From: Candidatus Thalassarchaeum sp.
Lineage (GTDB): Archaea > Thermoplasmatota > Poseidoniia > Poseidoniales > Thalassarchaeaceae
Length of the DNA: 64,000 nucleotides
Direction of reading: 5' to 3'
Assembly (NCBI GenBank): GCA_016777225.1
Contig: JADHRW010000004.1
Coordinates: forward strand, 54,470 to 118,469
In this document: positions 44,566-53,946 of the stretch, one piece after another
Layout of the letters: each line of letters opens with the position of its first letter
Position numbering within the stretch: position 1 is the first letter of the stretch
Program-made: the position numbers and the translations under genes
Notes under the pieces: generated by a model
What the model was told of the DNA's origin: nothing
Databases searched by the model: none
What the model saw: only the letters and a program-made list of their open reading frames with translations

Positions 44566-45108
44566 TTATTCCTCCATTATCCCAATCCAGTCAATCTCTG
44601 TGTCTACAGTAGTTGGTTTGAAACCATCTGTAATCCAATTATGAATACTTTCAAAGATTACTTCTTCATTGGATTCCGTCGTATCTAACTCCAACCATCC
44701 ATTAGAATTTTCTTTGTCGTTCCATGGTCCACCAATTAATTCCCATTCCACATTTCCACGAATTTTCTCTTTACTATAATCTCTATTTTCCAATCTTATT
44801 TCTAATATATCTGGTCTACATCGTAAAATTACAACTTGATCACAAGGTAGTTGATGGCTCAAATGCCCATCTATAATGATCGAATAATCCGGGTCTTTAG
44901 ACCAGGCAATCTTCAATTCATCATACAGTCTATCCATGTCTATGGGCTTAGAATTATCTAAAGAATCAAGTTCACCCAAGCATCCATATTTTTCTGCCAA
45001 TGATTCTAAAGAAACAGTATTGTAGCCTTGTGTCTCAAGTAACGACACAATTGTTGTTTTACCAGTCCCTGGCGTTCCACTAAGTCCTAGTCTAAACGCT
45101 CTTCCCAC
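44566..45108 (-). CDS. Adenylate kinase isoenzyme 6-like kinase (AK6/Fap7 family)
   Basis: 180 residues. Walker A GTPGTGKT (11-18) starts a P-loop kinase fold, and IIIDGHLSHQLPCD with VVILRCRPDILEIRLENR shows the AK6 family. Archaeal and eukaryotic AK6/Fap7 aids maturation of the small ribosomal subunit. The GTG at 45108 gives MGRAFRLGLSG, the usual family start. The upstream ATG at 45207 would run into the divergent antiporter gene. The gene ends TAATATG into the next, implying coupled translation. Confidence 0.85.
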   Translation of the reverse strand: MGRAFRLGLSGTPGTGKTTIVSLLETQGYNTVSLESLAEKYGCLGELDSLDNSKPIDMDRLYDELKIAWSKDPDYSIIIDGHLSHQLPCDQVVILRCRPDILEIRLENRDYSKEKIRGNVEWELIGGPWNDKENSNGWLELDTTESNEEVIFESIHNWITDGFKPTTVDTEIDWIGIMEE

Positions 45109-45191
45109 ATTACCCGGGTATTGGTTTAACGAATGAATCCTCCCTATTGGAGGCGTAACATTGACTTCGTTATAGCCCTCGCAGGCAAATA

Positions 45192-46319
45192 ATGGTTGAT
45201 ACTGCAAGCATAGTGAGGGCTTTTGATCCCCGTGAAAGTAAACTGAATATTTTATTGATAGCTGTACCGTTAACTATCTATTTTAATTACATCGAACATG
45301 ATTCTAATCTTTCTTTTATTACATCAATGATTGCAATAATGCCTCTAGCATTTCTAATGGGAAAAGCAACTGAAGAAATCGCCCTAAGAACCTCTGAATC
45401 TGTTGGTGGTTTATTGAATGCAACTTTTGGTAATGCTGCGGAAATAATAATCTGTGTATTAGCACTTTTTACTGCATATGAGGCAGGAGTTGGCACTGAA
45501 ACAGCAGAAATAATGATTAATATTGTACAAGCCAGCCTAATTGGTAGTATTCTTGGAAACTTATTGCTAGTAATGGGACTTTCATTTGTTTGGGGAGGAA
45601 TTCATCATTCGGAACAGAAGTTTTCTGAGACTCAAGTAAGTTCGAATGGTTCACTTCTTTTACTTTCAGTGATTGTTCTTATAATTCCAACCGTATTCAA
45701 TTTCACAGTAGATGGTTCAGCGGGCGATGACGGTGTTGAGAAATTATCTCATGCTGCGGCAATAATTCTTTTAGCAATATATGGTTTATTTCTTCTATTC
45801 CAATTAAAGACACATTCACATCTTTTTGTAACAGAAAATGTTCATCATGAAGATCCTCAAATGGATCAAAAAGATGCAATTATTTTACTCATAATTGCCA
45901 CTGTAATGGTTTCATGGATGGCTGAAATACTCGTTCATTCGGTAGAATCCGCAGCAGAAGAATATCATCTCCCATATCTTTTCATTGGAGTTATTCTTTT
46001 ACCTCTGTTTGGTAATGCGGCTGAACATTTCACAGCTGTATCGGTTGCTGCAAAAAATAAGATGGATCTTTCTTTCGCAATATCTATTGGTTCTTCTACC
46101 CAAATTGCAGTATTTGTGGCGCCTTTAATGATAGTTATTGCTTGGATTTTGAATCTTCCACTAACTTTCGAGTTTGGTATTCTAGAGACAATCGCTGTTT
46201 TCCTTGCAGTTACAATAGCAAATTTGACAGCAGCAGATGGTAAATCAAACTGGCTTGAAGGACTAATGCTTTTAGCAACTTATGCGATACTAGCTCTAGC
46301 CTTTTACTTCCATCCTTGA
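45192..46319 (+). CDS. Calcium/proton (cation) antiporter, CaCA/Cax type
   Basis: Membrane exchanger, probably Ca2+/H+, of 375 residues with about 11 helices. The two inverted alpha repeats each carry the metal motif: LLNATFGNAAEIII in the first half and PLFGNAAEHFTAV in the second. An acidic loop near residue 170-180 separates the halves. A TTATAG element about 20 bases before the ATG suggests a nearly leaderless transcript. It is divergent from the AK6 gene. Confidence 0.9.
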   Translation: MVDTASIVRAFDPRESKLNILLIAVPLTIYFNYIEHDSNLSFITSMIAIMPLAFLMGKATEEIALRTSESVGGLLNATFGNAAEIIICVLALFTAYEAGVGTETAEIMINIVQASLIGSILGNLLLVMGLSFVWGGIHHSEQKFSETQVSSNGSLLLLSVIVLIIPTVFNFTVDGSAGDDGVEKLSHAAAIILLAIYGLFLLFQLKTHSHLFVTENVHHEDPQMDQKDAIILLIIATVMVSWMAEILVHSVESAAEEYHLPYLFIGVILLPLFGNAAEHFTAVSVAAKNKMDLSFAISIGSSTQIAVFVAPLMIVIAWILNLPLTFEFGILETIAVFLAVTIANLTAADGKSNWLEGLMLLATYAILALAFYFHP

Positions 46320-46358
46320 AACTACTAATTATAATAGTAATTCCAACTCGCAATAATT

Positions 46359-47390
46359 ATGGAGATTGGTGTAGATAGTTTTGCTGAAGTAAAACTTGAC
46401 AACGGTCAGAGTTACCCTGTTAATAGTGCTCAGTCTATATCTGAATTACTTGATAGGATAGAACATGCAGATAAGATGGGTCTTGACGTATTTGGAATCG
46501 GCGAACATTATCGTCGAGAATTCCTTGACTCGGCAAATTCTGTGATATTATCTGCCGCTGCTGCTCGAACAGAAAAGATTCGTTTGACTAGTGCAGTTAC
46601 AGTTCTAAGTGCAGCAGACCCAGTTCGAGCCTTCCAAAACTTTGCAACACTTGACTTAGTTTCTTCAGGACGGGCCGAAATGGTTGTTGGTCGTGGTTCT
46701 TTTACCGAATCATATCCATTATTTGGCTTGAATTTAAATGAATATGACGAAATATTTTCAGAGAAATTAGATCTTTTACTATCTATTAGAGATAATGAAA
46801 CCGTCAATTGGTCAGGTAAATTCAGACCCCCCCTAAGAAATCAACAAATATATCCCAGACCTTTACAAGAAAAATTACCTATCTGGTTAGGAGTCGGTGG
46901 AACTCCTCAATCATTTGTAAGAGCAGGATTGCTCGGTTTACCATTAATGATAGCAGTCATTGGCGGAGAAACTCACAGATTTCGTCCATTAGTTGACCTT
47001 TACAGAGAGGCTGGTGAGCGTGCCGGGCATAATCCTAATCAACTAAAAGTCGGACTTCATTCACTAGGATTTGTTGCAAATGACTCACAAGAAGCTAGAG
47101 ATATTTATTTCCCAGGCTATGCGAAGGCTTTCACCAAAATTGGAAAGGAAAGAGGTTGGCCCCCAGTTACTAGGCATAGATTCGATGAACAAACAGGGCC
47201 TCTTGGCGCTTATGTGATTGGTGACCCAGAAGAAGTCGCCGAGAAAATAATGAGGCATAGTGATGCATTAGGAGGAATATCACGTTTTTCTTTTCAATTA
47301 GACAATGCTGGGCTTTCACATAATCAGTTAATGGACACGATAGGTCTGATAGGAAAAGAGGTTTCGCCCCTAATTAATAAGGGGATTTAA
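46359..47390 (+). CDS. LLM-class (luciferase-like) flavin-dependent oxidoreductase
   Basis: 343-residue TIM-barrel flavoprotein. MEIGVDSFAEVK opens the barrel, GIGEHYRREF marks the flavin/substrate strand, and PIWLGVGGTPQSFVRAG the phosphate-binding region. The closing section IGDPEEVAEKI is typical. It probably uses FMN or F420; neither can be proven here. A TTATAAT element lies about 30 bases before the ATG. Confidence 0.88.
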   Translation: MEIGVDSFAEVKLDNGQSYPVNSAQSISELLDRIEHADKMGLDVFGIGEHYRREFLDSANSVILSAAAARTEKIRLTSAVTVLSAADPVRAFQNFATLDLVSSGRAEMVVGRGSFTESYPLFGLNLNEYDEIFSEKLDLLLSIRDNETVNWSGKFRPPLRNQQIYPRPLQEKLPIWLGVGGTPQSFVRAGLLGLPLMIAVIGGETHRFRPLVDLYREAGERAGHNPNQLKVGLHSLGFVANDSQEARDIYFPGYAKAFTKIGKERGWPPVTRHRFDEQTGPLGAYVIGDPEEVAEKIMRHSDALGGISRFSFQLDNAGLSHNQLMDTIGLIGKEVSPLINKGI

Positions 47391-47427
47391 CCAATTAATC
47401 AAAGACCACATACTTATCCCTCATAAT

Positions 47428-48738
47428 ATGAGTCGTATTCTGAGTTGGTCTGAAGACGAACTCTCGTCCTATTATTTTGATATAGAGATAGATTTATTTT
47501 GGCTCAATAAATCCTCTAGGCATCAATTTCGATGGAAATCACTGAAGGGTCCTTGGATAACATCTGATAGAAGGATTTCTTCTTCAAAGAAATTAATTGA
47601 ATTATTTTCTAACTCAATGCCTACTGATGTTTATGTTTCAACTTCTTCATGGCTTAACCCCATTAATCTCCCTAGAATTAAAGATACGAAAAGACCCTCG
47701 CCTATACTTTTAGATCATCTTGTTGTATTTGACATTGATATCAGACCTTTTTGTATTATTCGCTTAGAAGAAGCAAGGAAAGCAACCTTGAATCTTAGAA
47801 ATTGGTTAATAGAAAATACTGATATTAAAATTAGACATATTACATTTTCAGGAAGTAAGGGTTTTCATATTATTGCGGATGACCCCGATAGAGAATCATT
47901 TTCTGAACCTGATCCAGTATTAAGAGAAGAGAAAGTTAAATCTCAACGTAAGCAACTTTTGAATCAAGTAATTGAAGCGGGGCATCCTGTTGATAAGGTT
48001 GTAACAGCGGATACTAGGCGTGTTATTCGTTTACCTGGAACTATTCACGGTAAAACCGGCTGGATTTGTACAATTCTCAATGATGAATGGATTGAATTAC
48101 CAGTAAATGAATGGATAAATAAAATTCCTAGACATGAATCCGCAATTAAAATTCCGAAAAGACCACCTATTAGAATACCCAAATTTTCTCTTCCGAAAAT
48201 GAATCTACTACTAACATCAAAAAAAATAGCAAGCCTGCCTCAATATACTAGTTTGGAATTAAGTAGTCATGTTTCTGGAACCAATGATCGTTCTGCGTTT
48301 GTATCATGGTTACCCAGAAAATGGGGAGATATTCGCACATCTATTGAGAAATCACAAGAACTGTTCAGACAACTCAATTTAGGACCTATTGCATATTTTC
48401 ATGATTATGAAAGAGTTTTAGCAATTATTCCGAGAGCGATTCCTAGAGATTTTCTGCTTAGTAAATTATCTCAGAAAGATTTTAGGAATTTTGTTTATGA
48501 AACACGACATATGAATCATAGTTGGACAAGAGTCTCAGGTAGACTGATTGGAGAAAATTGGGAAGGAGAGATTGAACCAGTAACGGTACTTGGATACGAC
48601 TTCTCTGATGAATGCCTACACCCTTGGTCAGCCCCTCATCTTGAGATTTGTTCTCGTTTGGGTCTACCTATTAGGGAGCATCAAGGTGATGTCTCAGGGA
48701 GTGACAAAGTTCCAATTAGAGTCGTAATCCGGCGTTGA
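47428..48738 (+). CDS. priS: DNA primase small (catalytic) subunit PriS
   Basis: Synthesises primers with PriL. The catalytic pair D102-x-D104 lies in VVFDIDIRP, followed by HITFSGSKGFHIIADD and TRRVIRLPGTIHGKTGW with the nucleotide-binding HGKTG. At 436 residues it is longer than many archaeal PriS proteins (about 350), the extra length lying mainly in the C-terminal third. Start is ATG with an AT-rich upstream region. PriL is not in the window. Confidence 0.93.
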   Translation: MSRILSWSEDELSSYYFDIEIDLFWLNKSSRHQFRWKSLKGPWITSDRRISSSKKLIELFSNSMPTDVYVSTSSWLNPINLPRIKDTKRPSPILLDHLVVFDIDIRPFCIIRLEEARKATLNLRNWLIENTDIKIRHITFSGSKGFHIIADDPDRESFSEPDPVLREEKVKSQRKQLLNQVIEAGHPVDKVVTADTRRVIRLPGTIHGKTGWICTILNDEWIELPVNEWINKIPRHESAIKIPKRPPIRIPKFSLPKMNLLLTSKKIASLPQYTSLELSSHVSGTNDRSAFVSWLPRKWGDIRTSIEKSQELFRQLNLGPIAYFHDYERVLAIIPRAIPRDFLLSKLSQKDFRNFVYETRHMNHSWTRVSGRLIGENWEGEIEPVTVLGYDFSDECLHPWSAPHLEICSRLGLPIREHQGDVSGSDKVPIRVVIRR

Positions 48739-48766
48739 GTTTATTTCCTTAGTTACAGACGACGTC

Positions 48767-48874
48767 ATGTCCCAAAGAAGGAGCCTAGAGGCAATGACTG
48801 CAGATGCTACGCATCAATCTACGACGAACCCAAAGGTCATGGCGCCGGGACAGCGCCATGGCCAAAATAAATAA
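48767..48874 (+). CDS. Possible 35-residue small protein upstream of the AN1-finger gene
   Basis: An ATG-to-TAA frame of 35 codons in the gap between priS and the next gene. It has a basic, Gln/Thr-rich sequence starting MSQRRSLEAM and ending APGQRHGQNK. It ends 9 bases before the next start. The DNA here is more GC-rich than its neighbours and includes a very strong hairpin (48835-48863), so it could equally be a structured leader RNA. No ribosome site is seen. Confidence 0.3.
   Translation: MSQRRSLEAMTADATHQSTTNPKVMAPGQRHGQNK
48835..48863 (+). promoter_or_regulatory. Stable 11-bp hairpin ahead of AN1-finger gene
   Basis: Arms 48835-48845 and 48853-48863 pair over 11 positions (10 Watson-Crick, one G-T) around a 7-base loop (CGGGACA). 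It is followed after 11 bases by AGGTGA, the ribosome site of the gene at 48884. It may act as a leader structure, a terminator for priS or part of a small RNA. Confidence 0.5.
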
Positions 48875-48883
48875 GGTGAAATA

Positions 48884-49474
48884 ATGGGCTTTTTTGATAC
48901 AATCAAAAAGGTAATTCAAGATCTAAACTCCACTCAGCAAGGGGCAGTGTTGCCTGACGTGGTCGAGATTGACTGGACTTCCCCTAACTATCGTGATTCA
49001 AGCGATTATCCTCGTAGAGACCCCAATCGTAAATTAACCAAAAGAATGGAAATTTCATATAATCGATTAATTGCCCTCTTTGAACCAGTCCAAACTATCG
49101 AAGAAGGTATAAAGAAATTTCATTTGACATTCTATAATATTCATCCGGAGCATGCGAAAAATTTCTTCAATCATCCACATGTAGTTAGAGCATTAAACCT
49201 AGAACCTGTTTTAGAATCTAACATACAATCTGAAGCAGTTAACTGGTGGGATGTTAAATCTGAAGATAAATCCTCAATTCCTTGGTCTTCGGACACATCA
49301 TCAATTCCTTGGTCCTCTATTCCTGTTTCAGAAAGTGTAGATATATGTGGCGACCCAAGTTGTTCCACTGGAGTTAATGCCTTTGATTTCAGATGTTTTA
49401 CCTGTAGGAAAAGATATTGTGATACGCATAAAGGCACAGGCATTGATTGTAAATCCTGTGAATCTTTGAGCTAA
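48884..49474 (+). CDS. AN1-like zinc-finger protein
   Basis: 196 residues. The C-terminus bears a zinc-finger pattern of AN1 type: C155, C160, C171, C174, C179, H182, C189, C192 (Cx4C, CFTC, YCDTH, CKSC). The N-terminal 120 residues are helical and unrecognised; a Ser/Pro/Trp linker with two SSIPWSS units joins them. AN1 fingers are mostly eukaryotic and bind ubiquitin-like or proteasome partners. AGGTGA lies 6 bases before the ATG. The stop overlaps the convergent helicase gene by 4 bases. Confidence 0.7.
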   Translation: MGFFDTIKKVIQDLNSTQQGAVLPDVVEIDWTSPNYRDSSDYPRRDPNRKLTKRMEISYNRLIALFEPVQTIEEGIKKFHLTFYNIHPEHAKNFFNHPHVVRALNLEPVLESNIQSEAVNWWDVKSEDKSSIPWSSDTSSIPWSSIPVSESVDICGDPSCSTGVNAFDFRCFTCRKRYCDTHKGTGIDCKSCESLS

Positions 49475-52254
49475 GTAAATACGCTTTTACTATGGAAATC
49501 TCCTCTTGGTGAAAGATCTTGTTCCACTGCCCAACGAACCTGCTCCCTTCCGTCTTTACTGTAACCATACATTACTTCTCCAGGACTAACTTCAAAATTC
49601 CAATGCTTTTGGAAAATTGCTGCATCTTCCTTATTTTGAGCAAGTTTCTTAGGGACTGAATGGAACATAACTAATCTCTTTTCCTTTGTTCTGAAATATT
49701 TTCCTATGATCTCAGGAAGTAATTTGCTCACCCAATTGTCACTAATCATCTTCACTTGTCTCGGAATCATATACCTTGGATTATCTAATGGACCTAGTAC
49801 TTGTCCCATTGCTTCTGTGAATATTCTTGAATCTTCTTCAGAGGCATTTTCAAGATATGCTCTCATCCATCCTCCACCTCTATCCCCTGATGCAATTGTA
49901 GGATTTGTTTTCAAATTACCAGTTTCTCTTAATGCACTAGAAACAGCAGTTGCTATTGCGAGTACTAATGATTCATCATTCCATTCTGGTTTCTGAAATG
50001 AAACACTCAATATAGGCCATCCACCTGAAAATCCCTCCTTCATTTTCATTTCAATCGCTTCTTTTGGTTTCGCATTAAACGGTTCACCAATTTTCCATAG
50101 TTCTCTGGTTCTTTCTCTATTCCTAGCTCTACGTATCATTTCATCATTGAATACGTCTAAAGTTTCCGAGATTCCCTCTGGACGAGCTTCAGTAAATGCA
50201 GCATGTACATGTCCTACCCCCTTCTCAATAGCACTATCGTCACAAACTCCATAAAGTCTCGAATGCTTTCTTTTAAAACGGTAATAATCATCAAATCCTT
50301 TACTAAATTCTTCTGCCAAGCACACAATATCCCAATTATTAGCAACCTTTTTTGGATTATTTTTGTCAAGTCTAAATGAGCGTCCTCTTAATTGATTAAT
50401 GCTCATACTAGTTGTTACTGTAGTTAAATCAATTAGAACATTAATTCTACTTGCATCCCAACCTTCCCCAAGTAGACCTCTAGTGCCTACTATACATTTT
50501 GTAACTCCTTCTTGAAATAATTCAGTAATCATTTCAGTATAGTATCTCGGCTTCCATTGATTGCCCCTGCCTCTAATTTCATTATAACCATCTTTTTTAG
50601 TACATTCAAGTTTAATTTCTAGTCCTTTTTCTTTAATCCATTGTTCAAATCTAGGTAATATTATTTCACACAAATCATCATCTACTAATACGGTTGAACC
50701 GGTCATTAGAACCGGATTAAGTCGATCAGTTGTCTCATCATCTAAAACTGAACGGAATGCTGCAATAGCTCCACCCGCATTCTTATCTAGAACTCCCTCA
50801 ACTATGGCCGTAGCAGATGTCTTCTCAAAGTCTGTAACAATTACTGCTCTAATCTCCGGCCCCAATGCTTGCATTTCTGCAGTTAAGATATCTCTCAAAG
50901 CATCATATTTTGCCGATGCATACGCCATTACACGCCCGACTGGTGACGCACATGGTCTCATCCCAGTCTCAGTAATTTGATGGCCTAACATTCTCAGTCT
51001 TTGGATAGCTACTTCTGCTAACTCATGGTCTTTTTCATTTTTTGAACGACGAAGCCCGTGTCTGATATAACGATCTAATAATGTAATCATGACTTGATTT
51101 TTTGTCAAATCCATATCGATTAATTTTTGTTCAGGATATGGGATATTTTCTGGCAAATTTATATTTTTATACAGGAGATAAAGGCGTGCAGAATTAGCCA
51201 AGTTTTCGTCTCTTTTTACGAATGAAGTCCAATTTTTTACTGACCCACTTGGGAGCAATAATTTACTTAGAATTTCAGTTAACCAAATATCTAATTTTGG
51301 TGTACGATTTTTGGTATCTTCAGGTCCATTACTAATTTCTTCAATTAACTCCTCAAATTCTTTGTCTACATTAGCTATATATTTCAATTCCTCGGGATTT
51401 GGCCTTACAAAATAGGCTAGATCTTGATAGGGGGATAAATTAGAATCTCTAACTAAAGCTGGAACAGGTACTTCATAATCAACTTCTCCAAAAAATTCTT
51501 TGTATCTTTCACCATCATCAATACTCACAGAACTAATATCAGGAGGTGTCGCTGTGAGCCCTAAAACAATTGGATCACCAAAATATTCTCTAATTTCGCT
51601 TAGAACTCTTCCCCAGTGTCCGAGTAGATGGTGGCATTCATCAAGAATTATCAAGCCAATTCCGGTTTTCGCAAGGTTCTCTAGATTCCTTTTCGAAGAT
51701 TCATGTAATACCCATAAAGCATTTCCATGAGTCGCGAAATCATCTCTTACTTGTTTTCTATATGAGCTAAACCTTTTAGTGAAATAATCTCTATTATTAT
51801 CTTCCAAGTCTTTTATCCAAGCCTTAGCAGTTTCCTCATTGTCTGCTTCGTTCTCAGAAATTAATTTTTTAATCCATATATCCCTTGCAGCTTCATCAAG
51901 GTTTTCATCAGCACGTTTTGGGAGAGTGACTGATTGATATGTAAGAGAAGTTAGCAATCCAGGAGACTTAGTATTCGTAAGAATTTGTTCTTCTTTACCG
52001 TCTAAATTGAATAATTCTTTTGCTCTCGCAACCCATTGTGCCTGAATTGCAGAGTTAGGGCTTAAGACGAGAGTGGGTAGTCGTACTAAATCAGACCAAG
52101 TGTACAGTCCAAGTACAGTCTTTCCGGATCCCGGTGGTGCTACAATATGCAGATTTTTTTCACTCGCTTCTAATTGTTCTCGGATAATCTCAGATGAAGC
52201 AACCTGCGAAGGTCTTAATTTTCCAGAAAAACCAATCTGCCCAAATTCCTCCAT
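49471..52254 (-). CDS. Superfamily 2 DEAD/DEAH-type helicase
   Basis: 927 residues. Walker A APPGSGKT (39-46), DECH box at 205-208, GLTATPP and a second RecA lobe with VGTRGLLGEGWDASRINVLI and QLRGRSFR. The layout resembles type-III restriction or Hef-like helicases, but no nuclease domain was found. About 300 C-terminal residues after the second lobe (from about 620) are unassigned. The start has no Shine-Dalgarno, so the transcript is probably leaderless. DNA repair or defence use is possible; the context does not decide. Confidence 0.8.
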   Translation of the reverse strand: MEEFGQIGFSGKLRPSQVASSEIIREQLEASEKNLHIVAPPGSGKTVLGLYTWSDLVRLPTLVLSPNSAIQAQWVARAKELFNLDGKEEQILTNTKSPGLLTSLTYQSVTLPKRADENLDEAARDIWIKKLISENEADNEETAKAWIKDLEDNNRDYFTKRFSSYRKQVRDDFATHGNALWVLHESSKRNLENLAKTGIGLIILDECHHLLGHWGRVLSEIREYFGDPIVLGLTATPPDISSVSIDDGERYKEFFGEVDYEVPVPALVRDSNLSPYQDLAYFVRPNPEELKYIANVDKEFEELIEEISNGPEDTKNRTPKLDIWLTEILSKLLLPSGSVKNWTSFVKRDENLANSARLYLLYKNINLPENIPYPEQKLIDMDLTKNQVMITLLDRYIRHGLRRSKNEKDHELAEVAIQRLRMLGHQITETGMRPCASPVGRVMAYASAKYDALRDILTAEMQALGPEIRAVIVTDFEKTSATAIVEGVLDKNAGGAIAAFRSVLDDETTDRLNPVLMTGSTVLVDDDLCEIILPRFEQWIKEKGLEIKLECTKKDGYNEIRGRGNQWKPRYYTEMITELFQEGVTKCIVGTRGLLGEGWDASRINVLIDLTTVTTSMSINQLRGRSFRLDKNNPKKVANNWDIVCLAEEFSKGFDDYYRFKRKHSRLYGVCDDSAIEKGVGHVHAAFTEARPEGISETLDVFNDEMIRRARNRERTRELWKIGEPFNAKPKEAIEMKMKEGFSGGWPILSVSFQKPEWNDESLVLAIATAVSSALRETGNLKTNPTIASGDRGGGWMRAYLENASEEDSRIFTEAMGQVLGPLDNPRYMIPRQVKMISDNWVSKLLPEIIGKYFRTKEKRLVMFHSVPKKLAQNKEDAAIFQKHWNFEVSPGEVMYGYSKDGREQVRWAVEQDLSPRGDFHSKSVFT

Positions 52255-52318
52255 ACTAATGTCTCATGTATCAGAGATAAAGAAATTATCACTACGATGT
52301 TCTAGAAAAATATTCTTA

Positions 52319-52353
52319 TTTGGTTTAACCAAAGATTGACGGTAAAGTACCGT
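52319..52353. promoter_or_regulatory. Pair of adjacent palindromes in a divergent promoter
   Basis: Two perfect inverted repeats: TTTGGTT-T-AACCAAA at 52319-52333 and ACGGTA-AAG-TACCGT at 52339-52353. Their centres are 20 bases apart, about two helical turns. They lie between the helicase gene and the deaminase gene, ending 11 bases before the deaminase ATG. A regulator dimer site is plausible. Confidence 0.45.
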
Positions 52354-52364
52354 TTGGCAGAATC

Positions 52365-53630
52365 ATGGTTGTATCTGAGACGGGGCTAAGGCGAGTCACG
52401 AATACTCGTTTAATCGATCATGATGGCAAAGTTAATTCTGGTAATTTTTTACTCCATAATGATGGAACTTATTCAATTAGTAATGGTGATGAAGATGTTA
52501 TTGAAACCATAGATGGTTCAATGCGATTAATCACTCGCTCATTCCAAAACTGGCACACTCATCTAGCCATGGTTCTTAATCGAGGAATGGGTGAAGGTTT
52601 ACCGTTAATGGAGTGGCTAGAAACTTCAATCTTTCCTGTAGAGAAATTCCTCACACCAGAGTTTGTTGCAGTAGGTACTAGTGCTGCAGCAGCAGAATTA
52701 ATTTCAACAGGTACAACATTTGCTTGTGATATGTATTTTCATACCGAAGTAATTGGTAATACTCTGGCTGAAACAGGAATTAGAGCGGAGTTGTGTGGCC
52801 CAATTACCGATGGGCTTACTCCAAATTTTAAGCCTGGTTCAGGAGATGCACTGAAACATATGGAAGGTTTAATTCGAGAAGGTTCATCTCGTCCGGACAG
52901 AATATCATATGGAATAGGCGCACATTCAGTTTATGTTTGTAGTGAGGAAACACTTAGGAAGGCTTCCGAAGTATCCAAAAAAACAAATTGTAAACTTAGT
53001 ATTCATACCTCCGAAACTCGCAAAGAAGTAGCCGATTGCTACGCTTCAACAGGAATGTATCCAATTGAATATCTTGATTCTTTAGATTTCTTTTCAGACG
53101 GCAATACAGTATGTGCTCATTGCGGCTGGGTCACAAAAAAAGAAATGAGGATATTAGCCGGACATGATGCTCATGCAGTTCATTGTCCAACATCTAATCA
53201 GAAACTTGCTTGCGGGGGTACTCTTTCTTACCCAGCAATGAAAGAAGCTGGGGTTGATGTTAGATTGGGCACTGATGGAGCGGCAAGCAACAATAGTCTT
53301 GATATGAGATCTGAATCCAAAGCGGCTAGTTTAGTTCAGAGACACGATCATTGGGATGCCAGAATACTCGATCCTATTGAGACATGGCAGTTAGCAACTA
53401 AAGGCTCCAATGATTGGATTACCTGGGACCTTGATGATATTCGAATGCGTCCATTTGGTAGAGACGGTCGAAGATTACTTGCAAATCTGATATATTCAGG
53501 TGGCCGTGTATTGGATGTACTAGTCGATGGAGAACCATTACGACGAGACGGTAACACATTAACAATCGATGAATCTCGTACTGCTAGAGAAATTGAGGAA
53601 GCAGTCGTTGACTACTATGCTGAAATCTAA
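52365..53630 (+). CDS. Amidohydrolase, SAH/MTA/5'-deoxyadenosine deaminase type
   Basis: 421-residue metal-dependent hydrolase. H64-x-H66 in QNWHTHLAM, a His in IGAHSVYVCS, HCGW, HCPTSNQKL and the Asp in LGTDGAASNN build the metal site. NQKLACGG matches the MtaD/DadD group that deaminates S-adenosylhomocysteine, methylthioadenosine or 5'-deoxyadenosine. The exact substrate is open. Its promoter region carries a pair of palindromes. A radical-SAM enzyme in the window (RaSEA) would generate 5'-deoxyadenosine, but no direct link is shown. Confidence 0.87.
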   Translation: MVVSETGLRRVTNTRLIDHDGKVNSGNFLLHNDGTYSISNGDEDVIETIDGSMRLITRSFQNWHTHLAMVLNRGMGEGLPLMEWLETSIFPVEKFLTPEFVAVGTSAAAAELISTGTTFACDMYFHTEVIGNTLAETGIRAELCGPITDGLTPNFKPGSGDALKHMEGLIREGSSRPDRISYGIGAHSVYVCSEETLRKASEVSKKTNCKLSIHTSETRKEVADCYASTGMYPIEYLDSLDFFSDGNTVCAHCGWVTKKEMRILAGHDAHAVHCPTSNQKLACGGTLSYPAMKEAGVDVRLGTDGAASNNSLDMRSESKAASLVQRHDHWDARILDPIETWQLATKGSNDWITWDLDDIRMRPFGRDGRRLLANLIYSGGRVLDVLVDGEPLRRDGNTLTIDESRTAREIEEAVVDYYAEI

Positions 53631-53646
53631 ATAATAGAGTGTTAAT

Positions 53647-53838
53647 TCACTCTGCTTTTGAGACATTGATGGCATTAGGACCCTTAGGCCCTTCGCCAAC
53701 TTCGAACTCAACTGAATCGCCATCTTCGATGACGCCCTCAACTTGAGTATGATGAACGAATAAATCCTCTCCATCTTCTTGTTCGATAAATCCGAACCCT
53801 TTTTTCTGATTAAACCACTTGACTGTTCCTTGAGCCAT
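53647..53838 (-). CDS. Cold-shock domain protein
   Basis: 63-residue single CSD protein. [18 protein letters not shown] and [11 protein letters not shown] are the RNP1 and RNP2 RNA-binding motifs. The start at 53838 is supported by GAGGAG just upstream; the frame could extend seven codons further. It resembles bacterial CspA, so its presence in an archaeon suggests an old lateral gain. It converges on the deaminase gene. Confidence 0.92.
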   Translation of the reverse strand: MAQGTVKWFNQKKGFGFIEQEDGEDLFVHHTQVEGVIEDGDSVEFEVGEGPKGPNAINVSKAE

Positions 53839-53946
53839 ATTTCTCCTCGCGATGCCCATACTACTTCAACTAGTGCGGTGAAAGATTACTTACAGTACAA
53901 TAACTTCATACATTTTTTAAATCTAGAAAATTTAGAATTTTTTAAT

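Noticed and set aside
45138..45152. CCTCC/GGAGG hairpin ahead of the antiporter gene
   Set aside because: Five-base stem that occurs easily by chance and sits between divergent starts; no further support.
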